NCBI RefSeq assembly: GCF_000632715.1
Contig: NZ_BAWO01000025.1
Span: 1-36,093, forward strand
DNA: 36,093 nt
Reading direction: 5' to 3'
DNA from: Parageobacillus caldoxylosilyticus NBRC 107762
GTDB taxonomy: Bacteria > Bacillota > Bacilli > Bacillales > Anoxybacillaceae
Part shown: piece by piece, positions 15,656 through 23,707 of the stretch
How positions within the stretch are numbered: position 1 is the stretch's first letter
Layout: the number at the start of each line of letters is the position of its first letter
The notes under the pieces: model-generated
Seen by the model: the letters and a program-made list of their open reading frames with translations, nothing else
The model's database searches: none
Told to the model about the DNA's origin: nothing
Translations under genes and position numbers: made by a program

Positions 15656-15687
15656 AAACCGAAGCCATACAAAAGAGGCTTCGGTTT
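15656..15687. terminator. Terminator of pepA
   Basis: Perfect 11-base arms AAACCGAAGCC (15656-15666) and GGCTTCGGTTT (15677-15687) flank a ten-base loop. On the minus strand a T-rich run follows. The stem begins about ten bases after the pepA stop. Confidence 0.9.
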
Positions 15688-15696
15688 CCAGTATTC

Positions 15697-17190
15697 TTAT
15701 TCAAACCGTTCTACGAACGTCGCTAGCGTGCGCACCATGACCCCGGTCGCACCCGATGGCCCGAGATCATAATCTTTCGCCGCCACCGACGTTCCGGCAA
15801 TATCGAGATGCACCCATGGTGTATCTTCGGCAAATTCACCGAGGAACGCGCCGCCCATAATCGCATGTCCTTCCCGTCCCGGCGAGTTGTTGAGATCAGC
15901 AATTTTGCTGCTGCGCACGCGTTCTTTATCTTTTTCGGTAATCGGCAGGCGCCAAATAAATTCCCCTGTTTCCGCCGACGCTTCAAGCAGCTGCTCAAAT
16001 AACGCTTCATTGTTTGTCATCGCCCCCGTCGTATGCACGCCAAGCGCGACGATCACGCCACCGGTCAGCGTCGCTACATCGATTAAATAGTTGGCGCCGT
16101 GATGCTTCGCATAAGTAATTGCATCGGCTAAAATGAGACGGCCTTCCGCGTCCGTATTTTTCACTTCGATCGTTTTTCCGCTCATCGATGTAATGACGTC
16201 ATCCGGTTTAAACGCTTCCCCACTGATCATATTGTCGGTAGCTGGGATGACGGCAATAACATTTTGTTCCGGGCGCAGCTCTCCGATAATTTCCATCGCG
16301 CCAAGCACCGCGGCGGCACCAGCCATATCGGTTTTCATATCAACCATGCTTTCGCGCGATTTAAGGGAGTAGCCGCCCGTATCAAACGTCACTCCTTTTC
16401 CGACAAGTCCGATAACGTTGTCCCATTGTTCTCTCCCTTGATACTTTAAGACAATCATTTTTGGCGGTTTTTTCGATCCTTGATTGACGGCGAGGAGCGC
16501 CCCCATTCCGAGCCGTTCCATTTCTTCTTTTTCGAGAATTTCATATTCAAACTCATACTTTTTCGCCAATTCTACCGCGTATCCCGCTAAATCCGCCGCC
16601 GTCATCAAATTGCCTGGCGTATTGACAAGCGTGCGCGCCGAATTGGTCGCTTTGCCATATACCGAACCGACAAAGAGACTTGCTTCGATTTCAGCTGCGT
16701 CCGCTTCCGTGTAAATCGTTATTGTTTCTATCCGTTTTTCCGGTTCGTTCTTTTTTTGCTTATATCCAGGAAATTCGTAAGTGGCAAGATAATACGCTTC
16801 GGAGAGTGCATGAGCTGCTTCGTTTGCATCGATATCGTCCGTTACAAACGTATCCAAAGCGACAGCCGCTTCCGTCCGCTTTGCTTGTTTCAACGTTTTC
16901 CACAGCTTGCCAAACGCTTCGCGCAGCCCCTCAAACGTCAATGCATCCTTTTTGCCCAACCCAACAAAATACAGCCGCTTTGCTCCCGCTTGATTCAACG
17001 TATGTACATGGGAAATTTGTTTTTTCTTTGCGGAAATGTCTCCTTCTTTGAACAACACAGACAGCTGGCCGCCAAGGCGGCGGTCATATTCGGCAGCAAT
17101 GCCGTCTAGCGGCTGGTTTTTTTCAAAAACGCCAATCACCAGCGCTTCATGCACCGTATCTAGAGACAGTTGCGATTTCACTGTAAACAT
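15697..17190 (-). CDS. pepA: Leucyl aminopeptidase (M17 family)
   Basis: The 497-residue cytosolic peptidase removes N-terminal amino acids using two metal ions. The M17 signature NTDAEGRL is at 345-352. Expected metal ligands Lys265, Asp270, Asp288, Asp347 and Glu349 and the catalytic Arg351 are all visible. The N-terminal macro-like domain covers about 1-165. The start is ATG 17190 (MFTVKSQL), eight bases after AAGGAG. A second ATG six bases upstream is too close to that site, and the longer frame is not conserved. It corresponds to B. subtilis YuiE. A perfect inverted repeat sits over its likely promoter. Confidence 0.95.
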   Translation of the reverse strand: MFTVKSQLSLDTVHEALVIGVFEKNQPLDGIAAEYDRRLGGQLSVLFKEGDISAKKKQISHVHTLNQAGAKRLYFVGLGKKDALTFEGLREAFGKLWKTLKQAKRTEAAVALDTFVTDDIDANEAAHALSEAYYLATYEFPGYKQKKNEPEKRIETITIYTEADAAEIEASLFVGSVYGKATNSARTLVNTPGNLMTAADLAGYAVELAKKYEFEYEILEKEEMERLGMGALLAVNQGSKKPPKMIVLKYQGREQWDNVIGLVGKGVTFDTGGYSLKSRESMVDMKTDMAGAAAVLGAMEIIGELRPEQNVIAVIPATDNMISGEAFKPDDVITSMSGKTIEVKNTDAEGRLILADAITYAKHHGANYLIDVATLTGGVIVALGVHTTGAMTNNEALFEQLLEASAETGEFIWRLPITEKDKERVRSSKIADLNNSPGREGHAIMGGAFLGEFAEDTPWVHLDIAGTSVAAKDYDLGPSGATGVMVRTLATFVERFE

Positions 17191-17226
17191 CGTCATCTCT
17201 CCTTGTTTGTATACATCTTCTCCCTC

Positions 17227-17258
17227 ATTATATCGAAATGTTGCCATTATTTCGATAT
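17227..17258 (-). promoter_or_regulatory. pepA promoter region with perfect 10-base inverted repeat
   Basis: ATATCGAAAT (17230-17239) and ATTTCGATAT (17249-17258) are perfect inverted repeats nine bases apart. On the minus strand a TATAAT (17232-17227) overlaps one arm, and the other arm covers the expected -35 position. This looks like an operator over the pepA promoter in the divergent interval with the cobalamin-binding-like gene. I cannot name the regulator. Confidence 0.5.
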
Positions 17259-17368
17259 GCTAAAAAATACTTTTTCCTATGACAAGGAAACCGTAAAGAA
17301 CATGTGGAATGAAAAAAGAAGGAAAGTCCATAGGTGTGTTGATCACAGAAATGGAAGGGAGAATGAAG

Positions 17369-18181
17369 ATGAGGATAATTTCGATTTGCCCGAGCAACAC
17401 GGAATTGCTCGCTTACTTGAATATGCTTGATCATTTGATCGCAATCGACAACTGCTCGGACTGGCCGTCCTCGATTGCTCATTTGCCGAAAGTCGGCCCC
17501 GACTTGCATATCAATATGGAAAAAGTGGCGGAGCTGAAGCCGGATTTAGTGCTCGCTTCTTTAAGCGTTCCCGGGATGGAAAGAAACGTCGAGGAACTAC
17601 AAAAACGAAACATTCCCCATCTTGTTTTTGCACCAAATTCGTTGGAAGATATAGCTAATGATTTACTTCGGCTCGGCGAAGCGCTTGGCCGACAAGCCAA
17701 AGCAATCGAAGTTGTTCACCGCTACCGTTCTTTCATAGAGCAATACCGTCAACTTGCAGACAGCGTCATACAGCCGGCAAGACTGTATTGGGAATGGTGG
17801 CCGAAGCCGATTTTTACTCCCGGCAACGCCAACTGGCTCAGCGAAATAAGCCGGTTGGCGGGAGGAAGCAATATTTTTGCCGACATGCCGCAGGCCAACG
17901 TGCAAACGGACTGGAACGAAGTAGTAAAGCGCAATCCTTCGCATATTTGTCTCGTTTGGGTCGGCGTGCAGACAAAGAAAATGAATAAAGAGGCGGTAAA
18001 AAAGAGAATAGGGGCAGAAAACGTCGATGCCGTCTGCGCCGACCGCATTTACATACTGGAGGAATCGCTATATTGCCGCCCTTCTCCGCGTCTTTTAGTC
18101 GGTCTTAAAAAACTGTCAGCTTTGCTGCATCCATCCGTTTTTCCTGCGGACGACGGGCAAGACCCATTGTTGGCAAAATAA
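17369..18181 (+). CDS. Cobalamin-binding-like (BtuF-type) protein without signal peptide
   Basis: The 270-residue protein has the periplasmic-binding-protein class III fold of BtuF and siderophore-binding proteins. It starts with RIISICPSNTELLAYL, has VGPDLHINMEKVAELKPDLVLA, the long central helix, and WEWWPKPIFTPGNANWLSEI before the second lobe. It starts directly at the first beta strand (ATG 17369, seven bases after AAGGGAG). It has no signal peptide or lipobox, so it should stay in the cytosol. No permease or ATPase gene is adjacent, and no cobalamin riboswitch is visible upstream. It may be a salvage or sensing protein for a corrinoid. The ligand is inferred only. Confidence 0.78.
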   Translation: MRIISICPSNTELLAYLNMLDHLIAIDNCSDWPSSIAHLPKVGPDLHINMEKVAELKPDLVLASLSVPGMERNVEELQKRNIPHLVFAPNSLEDIANDLLRLGEALGRQAKAIEVVHRYRSFIEQYRQLADSVIQPARLYWEWWPKPIFTPGNANWLSEISRLAGGSNIFADMPQANVQTDWNEVVKRNPSHICLVWVGVQTKKMNKEAVKKRIGAENVDAVCADRIYILEESLYCRPSPRLLVGLKKLSALLHPSVFPADDGQDPLLAK

Positions 18182-18210
18182 AGGGCGGTGCTTGTCCGCC
18201 CTTAGCTTTT
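18181..18210. terminator. Terminator between the BtuF-like gene and yuiC
   Basis: Eight-base arms AAGGGCGG (18181-18188) and CCGCCCTT (18196-18203) with a seven-base loop follow the plus-strand stop directly. The stop of the convergent yuiC overlaps the right arm. The T-run is short. Confidence 0.7.
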
Positions 18211-18912
18211 CGATTGCAAATATTGCTGCCGAAACACTTGCATCGTTTCATCCTCATTCAGCCGTTTTAACTCTTCTTCCGAAAGCTTTCCATTACCTTT
18301 TTTGACAATATACACTTGTATTTTCTTTTTGCCCCAATATTTGTATACATCTTCTACCGTATCATAATATAAGTCAATGCGATTCCCTTTAATCGCTCCG
18401 CCTTTGTCCGCGACGACTCCATACCCATATCCAGGAATGAACAAAATCGTACCGATTGGAAAAATATCCAAATCGGCGGCAATCGTCGAATATAAATCCC
18501 GCTTTACCCGCACGCCGGAATAGGTAATCCCATATTCCGGATGGTCCGGAGTTTTCCCCGTTGATTCTACACCCGCTGTATATCCCGTCGCAACTACCTC
18601 CACGGACGGATATTTCGACCAATCAACCGCTTCTTCTAGACGAAGCGAATGATTCACGATCTGTTCAGACGAAATTTTCGGATTTCTTCGTTTCTCGTAA
18701 TGCTTCCACTGTTGATCTATCGCAACATACTGTCCGTGATCCCATCTGTCGAAAAAGTGGCGGCCTGTCGGATATAATGACGAATCGCCAGAAAATTTAC
18801 TTAAAACCGTTTTTGCTTCCACTCCTGAAATCGATTGAAATGTGGTTAGCAACGCTATGATGAACAATAATGTCATTATTATTCTTCTTATTATATTTTT
18901 TAAAAGAACCAT
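18202..18912 (-). CDS. yuiC: 3D-domain cell wall hydrolase YuiC
   Basis: The 236-residue protein has an N-terminal signal anchor (about 8-30) and a C-terminal 3D (double-psi beta barrel) domain at about 104-205. The three aspartates that name the domain are Asp169, Asp180 and Asp184, in VADKGG and [10 protein letters not shown]. subtilis YuiC and its Sps relatives are muralytic transglycosylases that process peptidoglycan outside the membrane. The ATG follows GGAG by seven bases. It lies downstream of yuiB on the same strand, but about 290 bases of non-coding sequence intervene, whereas the genes are close in B. subtilis. Confidence 0.92.
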   Translation of the reverse strand: MVLLKNIIRRIIMTLLFIIALLTTFQSISGVEAKTVLSKFSGDSSLYPTGRHFFDRWDHGQYVAIDQQWKHYEKRRNPKISSEQIVNHSLRLEEAVDWSKYPSVEVVATGYTAGVESTGKTPDHPEYGITYSGVRVKRDLYSTIAADLDIFPIGTILFIPGYGYGVVADKGGAIKGNRIDLYYDTVEDVYKYWGKKKIQVYIVKKGNGKLSEEELKRLNEDETMQVFRQQYLQSKS

Positions 18913-18989
18913 TTCCTCACTCCTCTCACATTTCTATTTATCTCCAGAAAAAATAGAAATATTCATTGTGAGAAAAGTGAGGAAAAAAA

Positions 18990-19170
18990 ACAGACTTTCA
19001 CCCTGAGATGAAAGCCGTAAACTCCCTTCCGCTTAACTTCTTTTGAAGTGGGGACTTTGCAGCGAATTACATGTTTTCAGCCTATAAAGAAGCCCTTTAC
19101 GCTGTCCTTGTTCCGAAGGCGTTCGTTCTACTGTTATTATGGAACATATGCTTGCCGCCATTCATTTCCC
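18990..19170 (-). mobile_element. Possible IS200/IS605 (TnpB) right-end remnant
   Basis: Between yuiC and yuiB there is no complete gene. Read on the minus strand, the stretch contains AAAGTCCCCACTTC followed by a small hairpin (CTTC-TTTT-GAAG on the plus strand, 19037-19048). A second imperfect hairpin lies near 18994-19014 (CTTTCA with TGAAAG). This resembles the end of TnpB-type elements. Short open stretches upstream (for example a Cys-less GLLYRLKTC segment) could be the last codons of a decayed tnpB, but no diagnostic motif survives. Confidence 0.3.
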
Positions 19171-19200
19171 GCTTAAAACAAAGCTTCTTATTGTTTTTTG

Positions 19201-19524
19201 TTAAAACATTTGATATCCCTTCGCTCGTAACGTGCGAATGGCAAATCCCGCGCAAAGCGCACCGATAAATCCGCTGCTTAAAATTAAAATATCAGCCAGA
19301 GCGAGCGACAATATTTTATGTTTTAGCGCGGAGAATGAAGCCGCTGGATTTGAAAAATAACTCGTCCATGGAACATCGTCAATAATAAATATAAATACAA
19401 TCGGGCATAAAATCGCCATAATCCAAGTCATGCGCAATAACATATTCAGCAAAAAGCCAATGCCGAAAAACAATACAAAAAATAAAAGCATGGAAATTAG
19501 GACAACCGGCAGACTCATTTGCAT
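19201..19524 (-). CDS. yuiB: Small membrane protein YuiB
   Basis: The 107-residue protein has three hydrophobic segments (about 5-28, 31-50 and 74-96) and matches the length and pattern of B. subtilis YuiB. It is an integral membrane protein of unknown function. The start at 19524 lies ten bases after GGAGG; a second ATG two codons later is possible. It is 55 bases downstream of yuiA on the same strand, and a stem-loop lies between them, so the two are likely co-transcribed. Confidence 0.85.
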   Translation of the reverse strand: MQMSLPVVLISMLLFFVLFFGIGFLLNMLLRMTWIMAILCPIVFIFIIDDVPWTSYFSNPAASFSALKHKILSLALADILILSSGFIGALCAGFAIRTLRAKGYQMF

Positions 19525-19538
19525 CCCTATCTCACCTC

Positions 19539-19563
19539 CAGTACACCCTTTTTAAGTGTACTG
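19539..19563 (-). promoter_or_regulatory. Stem-loop between yuiA and yuiB
   Basis: CAGTACAC (19539-19546) and GTGTACTG (19556-19563) are perfect eight-base inverted repeats, extendable by two G-T pairs. The stem ends next to the GGAGG site of yuiB. There is no T-run, so it is not a terminator. It may be an RNA processing or translation-control structure. Confidence 0.5.
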
Positions 19564-19579
19564 AATCCGCTTAAGGGAG

Positions 19580-19720
19580 TCAATTTTTAGAAACAGCCTG
19601 CTCTTTTTGCACGGCTCCTGTTCCTAAACACCCGTAGCAGGTTTCCGAGCCTCCTAATAGCAGTTGAACATATCCGTGCCCTTCGCAATATGGACATGCT
19701 GTTTGTTCTGTATGTTTCAT
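19580..19720 (-). CDS. yuiA: YuiA: 46-residue zinc-finger-like protein
   Basis: This short gene encodes MKHTEQTACPYCEGHGYVQ and continues to a second CYGCLGTG. The two CxxCxGxG units (Cys9/Cys12 and Cys28/Cys31) are like DnaJ zinc-finger repeats and could hold one zinc ion. It matches B. subtilis YuiA in size and position. The ATG at 19720 follows GGGGG at about eight bases, and TGA at 19580-19582 ends it. The function is unknown. A perfect palindrome lies 28 bases upstream. Confidence 0.85.
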   Translation of the reverse strand: MKHTEQTACPYCEGHGYVQLLLGGSETCYGCLGTGAVQKEQAVSKN

Positions 19721-19747
19721 TGTTCATCCCCCATTTTCCTTATCATT

Positions 19748-19766
19748 TTTTGATAATATATCAAAA
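19748..19766. promoter_or_regulatory. Palindrome upstream of yuiA
   Basis: TTTTGATA and TATCAAAA are perfect eight-base arms around three bases. The palindrome lies where the yuiA promoter should be and so could be an operator. It resembles but does not fit a Fur box (TGATAAT-N-ATTATCA is two bases longer). The rest of 19767-19855 shows nothing else. Confidence 0.35.
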
Positions 19767-19855
19767 TTTTCTGCAAAAGAAAAAAGGAGATTTTCTTCAT
19801 TTATCGCAATGTAAGCGAATACATCACCCGCATGCTTCTTTTTTCTCTATGTTAC

Positions 19856-20353
19856 TTAATATTTTGAATTTTTAAAATATAACCGGTATTTCGTATATCC
19901 AAACGGTTCCCCCGGATTTAGACCGTCATGAGGAGGAAAAGAAGAAAACGGCTCCAGCTTTAATAAATAACGCAACAGGCCAGATGTATGCGGGTCTTTC
20001 TGCAAGCTTTGCTTGCTTAAAAAGGCAGCGTCGAACAATTCGTCTGTTTGCACCGTAATGCTATGCGAACAGGGACGAAGTAAAAAGATCGCCATATTGT
20101 CACTCACTTCATCGCGGATGACGCCGGTGCGCATCCCGAGAAAACCGATGACTTCCGCATCAATGCCTGTTTCTTCCTTGATTTCGCGAACGGCCGCCTC
20201 ATCGAGCATTTCCCCTTGCTGCACGAACCCTGCCGGCAGCGACCATTTTCCTTTCAATCCTCCATATTTTTTCTTTACTACCAGCCATTCACCCGCTTCA
20301 TTGACCACCAATCCCGCGGCTGCAATCCATACGTTGCCACGCTTTTCTCCCAT
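19856..20353 (-). CDS. Nudix hydrolase
   Basis: The 165-residue protein carries a complete Nudix box between residues 42 and 64: Gly42, Glu48, then Arg56-Glu57, Glu60-Glu61 and Gly63. It should hydrolyse a nucleoside diphosphate linked to some group X, with Mg2+ bound by the box glutamates. The substrate is not evident. The tail after residue 130 is proline- and aromatic-rich. AAGGGATG precedes the ATG. It lies upstream of yuiA on the same strand but 135 bases away with its own promoter signals. Confidence 0.88.
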   Translation of the reverse strand: MGEKRGNVWIAAAGLVVNEAGEWLVVKKKYGGLKGKWSLPAGFVQQGEMLDEAAVREIKEETGIDAEVIGFLGMRTGVIRDEVSDNMAIFLLRPCSHSITVQTDELFDAAFLSKQSLQKDPHTSGLLRYLLKLEPFSSFPPHDGLNPGEPFGYTKYRLYFKNSKY

Positions 20354-20465
20354 CTTTTCTCATCCCTTTTCTATTTGTTGCTTATATTATATTTCTACAG
20401 ACGTGATGGCATAATCCTTTTTGCCAAAGTTCATTCATTTATGTACTACAAATTTCTATCCATGC

Positions 20466-20493
20466 AAAAAAGGGCAAACAGTGATGTTTGCCC
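20466..20493 (-). terminator. Terminator of yumB (NADH dehydrogenase)
   Basis: Nine-base arms GGGCAAACA (20472-20480) and TGTTTGCCC (20485-20493) with a GTGA loop are followed on the minus strand by six T. The stem starts six bases after the stop. Confidence 0.9.
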
Positions 20494-20499
20494 ATGGAA

Positions 20500-21714
20500 T
20501 CAAAAGAATTTAAATTTTCCTTTTTTCATAACAAGGGAAGAACCACCAATTAAATAAAGAGCACGGTTGTCGACCATTTTTTTCATGAAGCTTGCTTTTG
20601 TTCCCCACATTTTCTTGCCGAATACAACCCCGATTGCATCGTCATGGCCGAGGGAGCAGACAGTTCCTTTAATATCCGGCTTAAACGGCTCCAGTTCTCC
20701 TTGTCCGCGAATCAGCGCAGCCAAGTTTTTCGCACATAGCTCGCCTTGTTGAATGGCAATTTGCGCGGTCGGCGGATATGGACGATTTGTTTCTTCATTA
20801 ATGACGAGAGAACAGTCACCGATAATAAAGATTTCTTCGTGTCCAGGAACGCGCAAAAACGGATCTACCTTCACGCGACCTCGCATCGCTTCAAAACCGG
20901 ATTCATCGATAACGCGGCTTCCGCGCACACCGGCTGCCCATACAACCGTGCCGGCTTTAATTTCCTCGACGTCATCCCCTTTGGCGACAATAATGCCGTC
21001 TGGCGTACATTCTTTAATTGCCGTGCCGATTTTAAATTCAACCCCTTTGCGCTCCAATTGGCTGACTGCATATTCCACCAGTTCCGGATCAAAGCCAGGG
21101 AGCGCCGTCGGTGCCGCCTCGACGCAAATAATGCGGACTTTATGCGGGTCGATATCATATTCTCGGCATAGCTGCGGCATGCGGTTGACCAACTCTCCCA
21201 AAAATTCAATGCCGGTAAATCCAGCCCCCCCGACGACAATCGTAAGGCGTTCGTCTTTCTTTTCTTCTTCCGCATTATATGTTGCAAACTGATACTCAAT
21301 ATGTTCACGGATTTGTCTTGCTGAATCGACATTGGAAATGGAAAAAGCGTATTCTTTTAACCCTTTAATACCAAATGTTTCAGATTCAAAACCGAGCGCA
21401 ACCACTAAATAGTCATAAGTAAGTTCTCCGTTTTTCATCAACACTTTCTTTTCATCCGGAAGTATTTTGACAACCGTGTCTTGAATGAAATTGACTTTGC
21501 TGCGATTGATGACGTCGCTAATTGGGTAGCGAACACGATCATGATGCAGCGTCCCGGCTGAAGCTTCGTGAAGCCATGTCGTTTCGTAATGATAGTCGTT
21601 TTTGTTTACTAATGTAATGTTCGCTTCATTTACCCCGACAAGCTTTTGCAAACGCACCGTTGTCATTAATCCGCCATAACCAGCACCTAAAATAACTACA
21701 TTTGGTTTTTTCAA
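20500..21714 (-). CDS. yumB: Type II NADH dehydrogenase (NDH-2, YumB type)
   Basis: This 404-residue FAD-dependent membrane-associated enzyme passes electrons from NADH to menaquinone without pumping protons. It has the FAD GAGYGG motif at 10-15, a second nucleotide fold with [16 protein letters not shown], the late GDCSLV FAD segment, and the quinone-site [10 protein letters not shown]. It ends in a basic amphipathic tail (KKGKFKFF) for membrane binding. The start is TTG 21714 behind GGTGGAAG, giving [12 protein letters not shown] as in B. subtilis YumB. The GTG at 21729 is too close to the site. A Rex-like operator lies 84 bases upstream, suggesting control by NADH/NAD ratio. Confidence 0.93.
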   Translation of the reverse strand: MKKPNVVILGAGYGGLMTTVRLQKLVGVNEANITLVNKNDYHYETTWLHEASAGTLHHDRVRYPISDVINRSKVNFIQDTVVKILPDEKKVLMKNGELTYDYLVVALGFESETFGIKGLKEYAFSISNVDSARQIREHIEYQFATYNAEEEKKDERLTIVVGGAGFTGIEFLGELVNRMPQLCREYDIDPHKVRIICVEAAPTALPGFDPELVEYAVSQLERKGVEFKIGTAIKECTPDGIIVAKGDDVEEIKAGTVVWAAGVRGSRVIDESGFEAMRGRVKVDPFLRVPGHEEIFIIGDCSLVINEETNRPYPPTAQIAIQQGELCAKNLAALIRGQGELEPFKPDIKGTVCSLGHDDAIGVVFGKKMWGTKASFMKKMVDNRALYLIGGSSLVMKKGKFKFF

Positions 21715-21797
21715 CTGAATCACTTCCACCCTTTTTAATTTTTTACCGTTTGTTTTTTATAGCTTTTACCGCCGTGTACATTTTTATCGAATAAAGT

Positions 21798-21815
21798 TTG
21801 TGAAATTATTCACGT
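21798..21815. promoter_or_regulatory. Rex operator upstream of yumB
   Basis: TTGTGAA-ATTA-TTCACGT matches the known Rex consensus TTGTGAA-WWWW-TTCACAA at 16 of 18 positions. It lies in the divergent interval between the NADH dehydrogenase and yumC, nearer the former. Rex releases DNA when NADH is high, which fits induction of an NADH oxidising enzyme. Confidence 0.8.
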
Positions 21816-21819
21816 TATC

Positions 21820-21837
21820 CGACAAAAAAATGTCGAA
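21820..21837. promoter_or_regulatory. CGACA/TGTCG inverted repeat with a Spo0A-box-like core
   Basis: CGACA and TGTCG flank an A-run next to the Rex site, and TGTCGAA at 21831-21837 matches the core of the Spo0A box. A seven-base match is expected by chance a few times in this window, so this is weak. The remaining stretch 21838-22005 is AT-rich and should hold the yumC promoter, with a TATGAT -10-like box at 21953-21958. Confidence 0.25.
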
Positions 21838-22005
21838 TAATTGTCAAAAAAAATTAACAACATGTCCAAAAAACATATTAGACCTTTTTTTCAATCTTTT
21901 CAAGCGTTTTTTTTATGTTTTTAAAATCACCGTAATAACCAAAGTCTTTTATGGTATGATAGAAATGGTTAATGCCATTTTATTTGTGGGGAGGAATCAC
22001 CAATT

Positions 22006-22998
22006 ATGAAAGAGGACCAAAAAGTATATGATGTCACTATTATAGGTGGCGGACCGATCGGATTGTTTGCGGCTTTTTACGGCGGATTGCGGCAAATGAG
22101 TGTCAAAATTATCGAAAGTTTGCCGCAATTAGGCGGGCAGTTGGCTGCTCTTTATCCTGAAAAATACATATATGATGTCGCTGGATTTCCAAAAATTCGC
22201 GCTCAGGAACTAGTGAATCAGTTAAAAGAGCAGATGGAAATGTTCTCACCGACCGTCTGCCTCGAACAATCGGTAGAAACGTTAGAAAAATTGGAAGACG
22301 GGACTTTTAAATTAGCGACAAATAAAGAAATACATTACTCCAAAACGGTAATTATTACAGCAGGAAACGGTGCGTTTCAGCCTCGGCGCCTCGAACTAGA
22401 AAACGCTGCAAAATATGAGGGGAAAAATTTGCATTACTTTATTAGCGACTTAAATCAATTTCAAGGAAAACGCGTGCTCGTCTGCGGCGGCGGGGATTCG
22501 GCGGTTGATTGGTCGCTTATGCTTGAGCCGATCGCGGAAAGTGTTACTATTGTCCATCGCCGCGATAAATTCCGCGCCCATGAACATAGTGTGGAATTAT
22601 TAATGAAGTCAAAAGTGAATGTCAAAACTCCATTCGTCCCTGTAGAATTAATCGGTGATGAAAATGGCATTCGTCAAGTCGTATTGGAGCATGTAAAAGA
22701 CGGCACAAAGGAAACAGTCGAGATAGATGCAGTCATTGTCAACTATGGTTTTATCTCTTCGCTTGGACCGATTAAAAATTGGGGACTCGAAATTGAGAAA
22801 AACTCGATTAAAGTCAATTCGAAAATGGAAACGAATATTCCTGGTGTTTACGCAGCTGGCGACATTTGCACATATGAGGGCAAAATCAAACTGATCGCTT
22901 GCGGCTTCGGCGAAGCACCGATTGCGATCAGCAGCGCTAAAACATATATCGACCCAACGGCAAGAATGCAGCCGGCCCATTCCACTTCGTTGTTCTAG
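22006..22998 (+). CDS. yumC: Ferredoxin/flavodoxin-NADP+ reductase (YumC, type 2)
   Basis: This 330-residue thioredoxin-reductase-like flavoprotein has FAD motif GGGPIGLF near 14-21 and an NADPH motif with [10 protein letters not shown] near 162-171. It has no active-site Cys pair, and its C-terminal segment ends HSTSLF with the aromatic residue that stacks on the flavin. It is almost identical in pattern to B. subtilis YumC, which reduces ferredoxin or flavodoxin with NADPH. The ATG follows GGGGAGGA. It ends at a strong terminator. It probably feeds electrons to the Fe-S and other ferredoxin-dependent reactions in the cell. Confidence 0.95.
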   Translation: MKEDQKVYDVTIIGGGPIGLFAAFYGGLRQMSVKIIESLPQLGGQLAALYPEKYIYDVAGFPKIRAQELVNQLKEQMEMFSPTVCLEQSVETLEKLEDGTFKLATNKEIHYSKTVIITAGNGAFQPRRLELENAAKYEGKNLHYFISDLNQFQGKRVLVCGGGDSAVDWSLMLEPIAESVTIVHRRDKFRAHEHSVELLMKSKVNVKTPFVPVELIGDENGIRQVVLEHVKDGTKETVEIDAVIVNYGFISSLGPIKNWGLEIEKNSIKVNSKMETNIPGVYAAGDICTYEGKIKLIACGFGEAPIAISSAKTYIDPTARMQPAHSTSLF

Positions 22999-23024
22999 TT
23001 TGCCCAGCATGTTCGCGAATGAAA

Positions 23025-23071
23025 GAGGGCGTCCCAAAAGTGATCGTTTTTGGGACACCCTCTTTTATTTT
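23025..23071 (+). terminator. Terminator of yumC
   Basis: Fifteen-base arms 23025-23039 and 23048-23062 pair with one C-A mismatch around an eight-base loop, followed by a T-rich run. It starts 27 bases after the yumC stop. Confidence 0.92.
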
Positions 23072-23125
23072 TGCAAGCATCAATATATCCCGCCAACGCA
23101 ATAATAAACTTGAGGTGAATAATAG

Positions 23126-23578
23126 GTGATTGCTCTTGTTATTTCCATTTTCATCTTTAATCTTGCTGCTTTTCTCATGAAAAAGAAATTGCTTCCATAT
23201 GAATATTACGCTTCCATTTTATTTGGTTTATTGGTTTCAGAAATTGCCGATCGATTTACTGATAAATATAATTGGTATTACTTTTTTGAACCTTATTTCA
23301 TTGAAGGAAAAACTTTATTAGTGCTTTTTGGAATATATCCCGCTGCTACTATGCTTATCATAAACTGGTATCCTTATCACGGTTCAAAAAAAGCAAAAAT
23401 TTTCTATTTGCTTTTTTGGTCCATCTTCTCTACCTTTTACGAATGGATAGCGCTGAAGGCAAACTTTTTGCATCACAATACATGGAATTTATGGTATTCT
23501 GCCATATTATATCCGTTTCTTTATGGAATGCTCATATGGCACCTCAAATTTATTCGTTGGTTAACATCAAAATCGTGA
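23126..23578 (+). CDS. CBO0543-like integral membrane protein
   Basis: The 150-residue protein has four or five hydrophobic helices and a high content of aromatic residues (Tyr, Trp, Phe). It fits the CBO0543 type of membrane protein found in Bacillus and Clostridium, whose function is unknown. The start is GTG 23126, eight bases after GAGGTG. The coding sequence is AT-richer than the surrounding core genes and lies, with the next gene, between yumC and yutM, where B. subtilis has other genes. This suggests an accessory insertion. Family assignment is from memory of the pattern only. Confidence 0.65.
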   Translation: MIALVISIFIFNLAAFLMKKKLLPYEYYASILFGLLVSEIADRFTDKYNWYYFFEPYFIEGKTLLVLFGIYPAATMLIINWYPYHGSKKAKIFYLLFWSIFSTFYEWIALKANFLHHNTWNLWYSAILYPFLYGMLIWHLKFIRWLTSKS

Positions 23579-23707
23579 ATGTTGAAATTCGCATAACTCG
23601 CTTTTATTCCCCCACCTTCCATTTATCACAGTTATTCTCATCTTTACTTTCTGTCAAAGATATAAAAACTAAAGGTGCAAAAATAATACCTTTAGGAGGC
23701 GTTACGA

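Noticed and set aside
17191-17368. Cobalamin riboswitch before the BtuF-like gene
   Set aside because: The interval is short and I find no B12 box or multi-stem structure.
19748-19766. Fur box upstream of yuiA
   Set aside because: The palindrome is two bases short of the 7-1-7 Fur arrangement and no iron genes are adjacent.
20753-21292. Long plus-strand open frame opposite yumB
   Set aside because: It has no ribosome site, is low in recognisable motifs and is a shadow of the well-supported minus-strand yumB.
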